A stretch of DNA of 11,772 nt from Candidatus Neomicrothrix sp. UBA2974 (GTDB taxonomy: Bacteria; Actinomycetota; Acidimicrobiia; Acidimicrobiales; MedAcidi-G1), in NCBI GenBank assembly GCA_002348705.1, contig DEAU01000045.1, forward strand, positions 25,817-37,588, written 5' to 3'. Shown here piece by piece: positions 6,856 to 11,772 of the stretch. The translations under genes were made by a program, and so were the position numbers. Below the pieces are notes generated by a model, which saw only the letters and a list, made by a program, of their open reading frames with translations, ran no database searches and was not told the DNA's origin. Within the stretch, counting starts at the first letter, position 1. Each line of letters opens with the position of its first letter.

Positions 6856-7680
6856 TCAACGTATACGAGGTTCTGAGCGCTTCCCGGAGGTATAGCCCTC
6901 CACTCCGGAGGCCAGTGATGCCTTATCAGTTGCGGCGCTGAGGATGGACGCCGCCATGTTGCGGCTTCCCAACCGGCCGAGGTCCTGGGCTGCCCAGATG
7001 GCCCGCAGGGTTCCTTGCACGGCCCACGGAGGGTTGGCGGCGATGGTGTGGGCCAGTCGGTTGGATGCCTCGGCCAACTGCTCGGCTGGCACAACTTCAG
7101 ATACCAAGCCCATGCGCAGTGCTGACTCAGCGGAAATCCGTTCCTCGCTTCCGGCTATCGACATGCGCATGACCTCGCCGAACGGCATCTTCCCGAGCAT
7201 CTTCATCGGCTCGTAAACGGCTGGCATTCCGTAGGTCACGTGGGGGTCGAAGAAAGTGGCGTGTTCGGCGGCGATTAGGACGTCGCACTCGCCAAGCAGA
7301 TAGAAAGCACCACCGCAGGCCATGCCGTTTACAGCGCCGATGACGGGTTTCCATAGGTCGTTGGTTTTGGGGCCGAGCCAGTCGCCCGGGTCGTCGTACA
7401 TGAAGTTGTTCGACGTCCCGTAGAGAGTAGGAGTGTCATCTAGCGCTGTGAACGGCTCATTGCGGTCGATACCACTGCAGAAGGCCTTGTCACCGGTGCC
7501 GGTGAGGATCACTACCCGGACGTTGTCGTCTGAGCGCAGCGTTCCCCAAAGGCTGCGACAGTCCTGGAGCATCTCGGCGGTAAAGGCGTTATGGGCCTCC
7601 GGTCGGTTCAGTGCGACCGTGGCCACGTAGTCGGCGATGTCGACCAGAAGGGTTTCGAATGCGTAAGGACCAGAGTTCAC
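6856..7680 (-). CDS. Enoyl-CoA hydratase/isomerase (crotonase) family protein with substituted catalytic glutamates
   Basis: This 274-residue protein is full length for the crotonase superfamily, which binds acyl-CoA and stabilises a thioester enolate. Seen: the VATVALNRPEAHNAF start, FCSGIDR (first oxyanion-hole region), and KPVIGAVNGMACGGAF (second oxyanion-hole glycine), then RISAESALRMGLVSEVV. A gapless comparison with rat mitochondrial hydratase from the GGG motif to the following glycine puts Tyr in place of Glu144 (GGAFY) and His in place of Glu164 (DPHV). Simple enoyl-CoA hydration by the two-glutamate mechanism is therefore unlikely; isomerase, hydrolase, lyase or another activity is possible. 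The start is a GTG at 7680 with only a weak upstream site. It lies head-to-head with the amidohydrolase gene and tail-to-tail with the kinase gene. Confidence 0.88.
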   Translation of the reverse strand: MNSGPYAFETLLVDIADYVATVALNRPEAHNAFTAEMLQDCRSLWGTLRSDDNVRVVILTGTGDKAFCSGIDRNEPFTALDDTPTLYGTSNNFMYDDPGDWLGPKTNDLWKPVIGAVNGMACGGAFYLLGECDVLIAAEHATFFDPHVTYGMPAVYEPMKMLGKMPFGEVMRMSIAGSEERISAESALRMGLVSEVVPAEQLAEASNRLAHTIAANPPWAVQGTLRAIWAAQDLGRLGSRNMAASILSAATDKASLASGVEGYTSGKRSEPRIR

Positions 7681-7750
7681 CCGGTGGACACTAGTGCTGG
7701 TCTGCAGTCCTCCCGAGTGCCCGCCATTGTTCGGTCGGTCAGTACTGTCG
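7681..7750. promoter_or_regulatory. Divergent intergenic region between crotonase and amidohydrolase genes
   Basis: Seventy bases separate two divergent starts, so promoters for both directions must be here or within the coding ends. I see no convincing -35/-10 pair or Shine-Dalgarno. A TACTGT at 7743-7748 would fit a leaderless transcript beginning at the second ATG (7757), but this is speculative. Confidence 0.3.
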
Positions 7751-8965
7751 ATGGCTATGGAGCATCCTGTAGTTGCCGAACTTGGGTATCAGCCGTTCGA
7801 CTGCGACAACCACTACTACGAGGCGGAAGACGCTTTCATTCGGCATGTCCCTGAAGCGATGCGTCCGCGAGTCGTGCAGTGGGCTGAGATAGATGGCCGT
7901 CGATACCACGTTGTTGGGGGCAAGGTGTCGAGAGCTGTGGTGAACCCCACTTGGAATCCCATAGCGAAGCCCGGCGCTCTCCACGGCTTCTTCCGGGGAA
8001 ACCCGGAAGGGCGCGGCATGCTGGACTACCTCAAGGACCGCGAACCGTTGCCTGCCGAGTACATGGATCGAGATGCCCGTCTGGCCGTCATTGAGGACCA
8101 AGGGCTTGAGGCGATTTGGCTGTTTCCAACGCTCGGCGTTCTCTATGAAGAAGAACTGAAACATGATGTCGAGGCCGTTAGCGCCCTGATGAGCGGTTTC
8201 AACCGCTGGCTCCACGAAGACTGGGGTTTCGACTATCAGAACAAAATCTTCGGCTCGCCCTACCTTTCATTGGCTGACGTGGATCTAGCGACGATTGAAT
8301 TGGAGTGGTGCCTGAATCACGGGGCCCGCACCATCGTCATGCGGCCTGCTCCAGTTTGGACAGTTCACGGCCCCAGGTCACCCGGCGACCCCATGTTTGA
8401 CGCGTTCTGGGCTCGGGTAGATGAGGCAGGAATCACCACCGTCGTCCATGCCGGAGACAGCGGCTACAGCACTCAGGGCTACGCCGAGGACGGCTTCGTA
8501 TCGTTCGGCGTCGGCGCCGGGACGGGTCGATATCGGCCTTCAATCAAGGCATTCAACATAGAGCGAGCCGCTCACGACTGGCTTATCACCATGTCTTTGG
8601 AAAAGATGTACACCCGGTTTCCGAATCTGCGGGTGGCATCGGTCGAAAATGGTTCGGACTACCTCGCCCACATGTTTCGTAAGCTCCGCCAGCAGCGAGA
8701 GAAGACGCCGCGGTGGTTCGATCACGACCCGATCGACCTGTTCCGCGAGCACGTCTGGATGAACCCATTTTGGGAGGACGATGTCGACGAGGTAGTCGGG
8801 CTCATGGGCGCCGACCACGTCATTTTCGGGTCGGACTGGCCGCATGTGGAGGGGATGCCCACTCCGCTGGACTACTTATCCGAGGTGAAGAACTTGTCCG
8901 ACGACGAACGTCTTCTAGTGCTGCGCGACAACACACGGGGTCTCACTGAGCTCCGACCAGGTTGA
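7751..8965 (+). CDS. Amidohydrolase-2 family metal-dependent hydrolase/decarboxylase
   Basis: This 404-residue protein belongs to the amidohydrolase-related TIM-barrel group (COG2159) that includes aminocarboxymuconate-semialdehyde decarboxylase and gamma-resorcylate decarboxylase relatives. Seen: the N-terminal FDCDNHYYEAEDAF metal site (residues 16-28, in place of the usual D-x-H-x-H), DRDARLAVIEDQGLEAIWLFPT, a barrel-strand histidine in VVHAGDSGY, SVENGSDYL, and IFGSDWPHVEG with the conserved metal-binding/catalytic Asp at 362. The D-x-D-N-H-Y-x-E form is common in actinobacterial members. The substrate is unknown; a carboxylated acid or acyl derivative is plausible given the neighbours. 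The open frame reaches back to 7694, but those residues are not family-like, so the start is ATG 7751 (or 7757). The stop overlaps the following carboxyltransferase start by four bases (TTGA), suggesting translational coupling. Confidence 0.87.
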   Translation: MAMEHPVVAELGYQPFDCDNHYYEAEDAFIRHVPEAMRPRVVQWAEIDGRRYHVVGGKVSRAVVNPTWNPIAKPGALHGFFRGNPEGRGMLDYLKDREPLPAEYMDRDARLAVIEDQGLEAIWLFPTLGVLYEEELKHDVEAVSALMSGFNRWLHEDWGFDYQNKIFGSPYLSLADVDLATIELEWCLNHGARTIVMRPAPVWTVHGPRSPGDPMFDAFWARVDEAGITTVVHAGDSGYSTQGYAEDGFVSFGVGAGTGRYRPSIKAFNIERAAHDWLITMSLEKMYTRFPNLRVASVENGSDYLAHMFRKLRQQREKTPRWFDHDPIDLFREHVWMNPFWEDDVDEVVGLMGADHVIFGSDWPHVEGMPTPLDYLSEVKNLSDDERLLVLRDNTRGLTELRPG

Positions 8966-10620
8966 CCGGGATTCGCGTCGTGACCTGGGAAGCATCCAAC
9001 GAAGGTAGCGCCGGAGGCGACTCCAGCAACTGGGAGCCTGAACTAGAAGAGTTGCGTCGACGAGAAGACCTGGTGGAGCGGATGGGTGGACCCGAGAAAG
9101 TCGCCCGCCAACATGAGCGGGGGAAACTCGACGTCCGGCAGCGCATCGAGGCTCTAGTTGATGGTGATTCATTTCACGAAATCGGCAAGATCGCCGGAAG
9201 CCCCACTTATGACGACAACGGTGAGTTAGTCGACCTGCGGTCTGCCAATTTCTTGTTTGGACGGGCACGACTCGACGGGCGTGCTGTTGTGGTGGCCGCT
9301 GATGACTTCACCGTGCGGGGTGGGGCAGCTGACGCGGCGATCATCGGCAAGCAAGTGTCGGCGGAAAAGATGGCAGGCGAATTGCGTCTACCCATCGTGC
9401 GCCTAATCGACGGCACCGGCGGTGGTGGCTCGGTCCGAACGCTGGATACCGACCCGTCCAAGAAAGTTTCCGAGGGCGACGGCGGATACGGAGCGGGCGC
9501 TCGGACTTACGTTCCGATGAACCCTGGCTGGGAGCATGTGGTTTCTAACCTCGCCAAGGTTCCGACAGTTGCCTTATGTCTGGGTTCGGTCGCTGGCCTT
9601 GGGGCTGCCCGGGCGGTGACTAGCCACTACTCACTCATGGTGAAAGGCATGTCTCATGTGTTCGCGGCGGGTCCTCCGGTGGTGAATCGGATGGGAGGCG
9701 AGCAGGTCGACAAGGAGGACCTGGGAGGGAGCCGTATTCATACTCGCAATGGCGTGGTTGACGATGAGGTTCAGTCCGAGGAAGAGGCTTTCGAACGCAC
9801 CCGCCGCTTCCTTTCGTACCTGCCGTCGTCGGTGTACGAGTTGCCCGAACGGGGCCCGATGACCGACGACCCAAACCGGACTGATGACGCCCTCCTGAAT
9901 GTTGTCCCCCGTAACCGCCGGCAGGTCTACAAGATGAGGTCGATCATCGAGTCGGTGATCGACCTCGGTTCGTTCTTCGAGATCGGAAGATCTTTCGGCC
10001 GGTCTTCCATCTGTGGTCTGGCTCGCCTCGACGGATGGCCTATAGCCATGCTGGCTGGCGACCCATACCACTATGGAGGCGGTTGGACGGCCGACTCGTC
10101 CCAGAAGGTGACCCGCTTTCTGGATCTAGCCGAGACCTTTCACCTTCCGGTTGTGCACCTCGTTGACAACCCGGGTTTCGTTATTGGAAGCGAGGCCGAA
10201 CAGGCGGCCACCATCCGGCATGGCTCGCGGGCTCTGGCTGCTGTGTATCAGGTCAGTGTGCCGTGGTGCTCGGTGCTAGTGCGCAAGGCATTCGGGGTTG
10301 CCGGTGCCGCCCACTCGCCGGGTCATCGGTTTCAGTATCGGTACGCCTGGCTATCCGGCGACTGGGGGTCTTTGCCAGTCGAGGGGGGAGTAGAAGCTGC
10401 CTACCGGTCCGATTTGGAGGCTTCAGACGACCCGGAGGCTCTGTTGGCCGAGATCACCGAACGGCTGAACCGGGTGCGGTCGCCTTTTCGGACTGCCGAG
10501 GCTTTCCTCGTAGAGGAGATCATCGACCCACGGGAAACTCGACCGCTGTTGTGTGAGTTCGCCAACTTGGTGGCGCCGCTGCGGATCCCCGGACCATCGA
10601 GTTTTGGCTATCGGCCCTAA
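8962..10620 (+). CDS. Acyl-CoA carboxylase, carboxyltransferase (beta) subunit
   Basis: This 552-residue protein has the full length and two-domain crotonase-like architecture of propionyl-, methylcrotonyl- or acetyl-CoA carboxylase carboxyltransferase subunits, which move CO2 from carboxybiotin to an acyl-CoA. The N-terminal half has EKVARQHERGKLDVRQRIEAL, VVAADDFTVRGGA with a Lys-Gln a few residues later, IDGTGGGGS and AGPPVVNRMGGEQV. The C-terminal half has DLGSFFEIG, GGGWTADSSQKVTRF, HLVDNPGFVIGSEAE and VLVRKAFGVAG. The acyl specificity cannot be called, and no biotin carboxylase gene is in the window. The TTG at 8962 overlaps the amidohydrolase stop (TTGA); a GTG at 8980 is an alternative start. 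A convergent biotin-carrier gene lies 25 bases downstream and is a likely functional partner. Confidence 0.92.
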   Translation: MTGIRVVTWEASNEGSAGGDSSNWEPELEELRRREDLVERMGGPEKVARQHERGKLDVRQRIEALVDGDSFHEIGKIAGSPTYDDNGELVDLRSANFLFGRARLDGRAVVVAADDFTVRGGAADAAIIGKQVSAEKMAGELRLPIVRLIDGTGGGGSVRTLDTDPSKKVSEGDGGYGAGARTYVPMNPGWEHVVSNLAKVPTVALCLGSVAGLGAARAVTSHYSLMVKGMSHVFAAGPPVVNRMGGEQVDKEDLGGSRIHTRNGVVDDEVQSEEEAFERTRRFLSYLPSSVYELPERGPMTDDPNRTDDALLNVVPRNRRQVYKMRSIIESVIDLGSFFEIGRSFGRSSICGLARLDGWPIAMLAGDPYHYGGGWTADSSQKVTRFLDLAETFHLPVVHLVDNPGFVIGSEAEQAATIRHGSRALAAVYQVSVPWCSVLVRKAFGVAGAAHSPGHRFQYRYAWLSGDWGSLPVEGGVEAAYRSDLEASDDPEALLAEITERLNRVRSPFRTAEAFLVEEIIDPRETRPLLCEFANLVAPLRIPGPSSFGYRP

Positions 10621-10637
10621 TCCCGCAATCTTCGGGA
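10621..10637. terminator. Weak bidirectional hairpin between convergent genes
   Basis: TCCCG (10621-10625) and CGGGA (10633-10637) form a five-base-pair stem around a seven-base loop, exactly between the carboxyltransferase stop and the convergent biotin-carrier stop. There is no T-tract, so it is only a candidate terminator or mRNA-end stabiliser. Confidence 0.4.
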
Positions 10638-10645
10638 CCTAGTAC

Positions 10646-10870
10646 TCAGTCCGTCTGCAGAATGGCGACCAATTCGTCCTCAACCACTGAGTCTCCCTCG
10701 TTTACCAACAACTGGGTGATGGTGCCGTCCGCGCAGGCTTCGACGGGGATCTCCATCTTCATGGACTCCACAACGATCACCGTGTCGCCGGCTGATACCC
10801 GGTCGCCAGGGACGGTAGCTACTCTCCACACCACGCCGGTGACCGGCGACTCGATTTCCATTAGTGCCAT
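10646..10870 (-). CDS. Stand-alone biotin carboxyl carrier protein (biotinyl domain, TB7.3-like)
   Basis: This 74-residue protein is nothing but a biotinyl/lipoyl attachment domain. The motif VVESMKMEIPV places the biotin-accepting lysine at residue 38; the Met-Lys-Met signature marks biotin rather than lipoate. The symmetry-related halves (PVTGVVWRVATVPGDRVSAGD and DGTITQLLVNEGDSVVEDE) are typical. It closely resembles the roughly 71-residue mycobacterial biotinylated protein TB7.3 (Rv3221c), and lacks the Ala/Pro-rich N-terminal arm of AccB. It would shuttle carboxybiotin between a biotin carboxylase encoded elsewhere and a carboxyltransferase, plausibly the convergent neighbour. The start is ATG 10870; ATG 10861 would remove three residues. 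The 45-base gap to the divergent GNAT gene must contain its promoter. Confidence 0.93.
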   Translation of the reverse strand: MALMEIESPVTGVVWRVATVPGDRVSAGDTVIVVESMKMEIPVEACADGTITQLLVNEGDSVVEDELVAILQTD

Positions 10871-10915
10871 TGGTTGAGTCCACCATCGCCGGTGCGTTCA
10901 TGCCACGATGGGCGG

Positions 10916-11455
10916 GTGTCTACCTGTCCCACGTTGGCCACAAAGAGGCTGGTGCTGCGGCCGTTCCGCGACGACGACGTCGAAGACCTGTTTGCCGTGA
11001 TGGACACCCCGCAGGTCCGCCGGTCGCTGCATCTGCCGGATCACTATGGCCGTGAGAATGCCTGGAGCCAGATGGCCATGTTCGTTGGTCAGTGGGAGCT
11101 CCGAGGGACCGGGAACTGGGCGCTTGAGGATAGGGGTACTGGGGTGTTCGTAGGGCGAGCCGGACTCCACTTGCCCGAGCGGGAGGGTTGGCCGGGCCTG
11201 GAGATCGGTTGGGTGCTGCATCCCGATCACTGGGGAAAAGGTTTTGCGACGGAGGCTGGGGTGGCGGCAATGCGTTACGCATTCGAGGAAGTCCGCATCG
11301 ACGGGTGTCTGTTGGACCGGGTTTATTCGTGCATACTCCCGGACAATTCGGCGTCCCAGGCTGTGGCCCGACGATTAGGCATGGAACTTCTGGAGGAACG
11401 GGTCCTGCCGTATTTCCCGTTGACACCGCACGGCATCTGGAGTCGTGGCCGCTGA
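10916..11455 (+). CDS. GNAT family N-acetyltransferase (RimJ/RimL type)
   Basis: This 179-residue protein has the GNAT fold. It begins with LATKRLVLRPFRDDDVEDLF, characteristic of the RimJ/RimL branch, followed by IGWVLHPDHWGKGFATEA, which holds the acetyl-CoA pyrophosphate-binding Gly-x-Gly-like loop (W-G-K-G-F-A). It ends with LPDNSASQAVARRLGM, the usual motif-B helix. Members acetylate ribosomal-protein N-termini, aminoglycosides or other small amines with acetyl-CoA; the substrate cannot be inferred. The frame is open back to a TTG at 10874, but the residues before the GTG at 10916 are not family-like and would nearly fill the divergent promoter gap, so I place the start at 10916. No clear Shine-Dalgarno is seen. 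The next gene on this strand begins after a short gap. Confidence 0.88.
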   Translation: MSTCPTLATKRLVLRPFRDDDVEDLFAVMDTPQVRRSLHLPDHYGRENAWSQMAMFVGQWELRGTGNWALEDRGTGVFVGRAGLHLPEREGWPGLEIGWVLHPDHWGKGFATEAGVAAMRYAFEEVRIDGCLLDRVYSCILPDNSASQAVARRLGMELLEERVLPYFPLTPHGIWSRGR

Positions 11456-11537
11456 TCGGAGCCGCACGTCACCCTGAAGCGTTATATGGACGGAGGTCTG
11501 TGCGACGTGGCCCGTCATCCAATTGGACGAGTTTGGC

Positions 11538-11772
11538 GTGTCCACGACGACTGATTCTCAATCCTTATTGAACCCAGATTATTCCTACGCCGATAGGGTA
11601 AATTCGAACCGCCCAACCGCTGCCCGACCACCTTCTCCTACCGGTCTCACGGTCCGGACAAGTTGGCGAGACCATAGAGGTATTGCCCTGAACGCCTTCA
11701 CTGCCGATGTCGCGGCCGGCTTGCCCGGGCCGGACTGGCTCGCCGGGATCCGCCGGACTGTTATTGACGGAA
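11538..11772 (+). CDS. N-terminal fragment of an unidentified protein (possibly SufD-like), cut by right edge
   Basis: One frame is open from 11478 to the end. From the GTG at 11538 it gives 78 complete residues, starting MSTTTDSQ. The last part (from about 11685) has the codon bias of its neighbours and reads LNAFTADVAAGLPGPDWL. The first part is poorer in G+C and less convincing as coding, so the true start could be later. The AAGLPGPDWL-x-x-x-RR segment weakly resembles the N-terminus of Fe-S assembly protein SufD, but too little is visible for a firm call. Only a weak GGACGAG precedes the GTG. Confidence 0.5.
   Translation, partial: MSTTTDSQSLLNPDYSYADRVNSNRPTAARPPSPTGLTVRTSWRDHRGIALNAFTADVAAGLPGPDWLAGIRRTVIDG

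Noticed and set aside
9635..10071. Minus-strand open frames inside the carboxyltransferase gene
   Set aside because: They are antisense shadows of a full-length conserved gene, with low-complexity Arg/Pro-rich translations.
11507..11554. Fifteen-codon open frame (GTG 11507) after GGAGG, a possible leader peptide
   Set aside because: It has a plausible ribosome site but no regulatory-codon run or attenuator hairpin; too short to support.
11596..11616. tRNA T-loop-like TTCGAA near the right edge
   Set aside because: No five-base T-stem closes around it on either strand, and no acceptor, D or anticodon arms could be drawn.

Overview
This is a moderately G+C-rich, gene-dense chromosomal stretch with GTG/TTG starts and very short intergenic gaps. 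The content includes CoA-transferase family III, a crotonase, amidohydrolase-2, SnoaL-like proteins, an ecdysteroid-kinase-like phosphotransferase, and a roughly 70-residue stand-alone biotin carrier like mycobacterial TB7.3. This suggests an Actinomycetota genome, possibly a marine or soil Acidimicrobiia. That assignment is inference; there is no rRNA or other phylogenetic marker here. I see no mobile element, CRISPR array, rRNA or convincing tRNA.

Layout. (A) 1-1923, minus strand: a two-gene unit. A protein with two SnoaL/NTF2-like domains is followed, with a one-base TGATG overlap, by the N-terminal half of isocitrate dehydrogenase kinase/phosphatase (AceK), which runs off the left edge. 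(B) 1968-6849, plus strand: a cysteine-desulfurase-like PLP enzyme lacking the usual catalytic cysteine, a family III CoA-transferase, selenophosphate synthetase (SelD) and an APH-fold small-molecule kinase. (C) 6856-7680, minus strand: a crotonase-superfamily protein, tail-to-tail with the kinase and head-to-head with the next gene. (D) 7751-10620, plus strand: a metal-dependent amidohydrolase/decarboxylase, overlapping by 4 nt an acyl-CoA carboxylase carboxyltransferase subunit. (E) 10646-10870, minus strand: the small biotin carrier, convergent with the carboxyltransferase. (F) 10916-11772, plus strand: a RimJ/RimL-type GNAT acetyltransferase and the start of an unidentified gene cut by the right edge.

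The main discovery is that SelD is itself a selenoprotein. Its reading frame begins at the ATG at 4582, behind a near-perfect Shine-Dalgarno sequence, and continues through an in-frame TGA at 4627-4629. That TGA sits exactly at the catalytic Cys/Sec position (G-A-G-Sec-G-C-K). A strong hairpin starts within a few bases 3' of the TGA. A conventional gene call starts at the GTG at 4666 and loses the active site. The organism must therefore decode UGA as selenocysteine, with selA, selB and selC located elsewhere. The second notable item is AceK, a family best known from Proteobacteria and normally in aceBAK, found here behind a SnoaL-like gene.

Functionally, regions B-E look like CoA-ester/carboxylic-acid catabolism (CoA transfer, crotonase chemistry, amidohydrolase/decarboxylase, biotin-dependent acyl-CoA carboxylation). 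AceK would act on carbon flux at the isocitrate branch point. SelD supplies selenophosphate.
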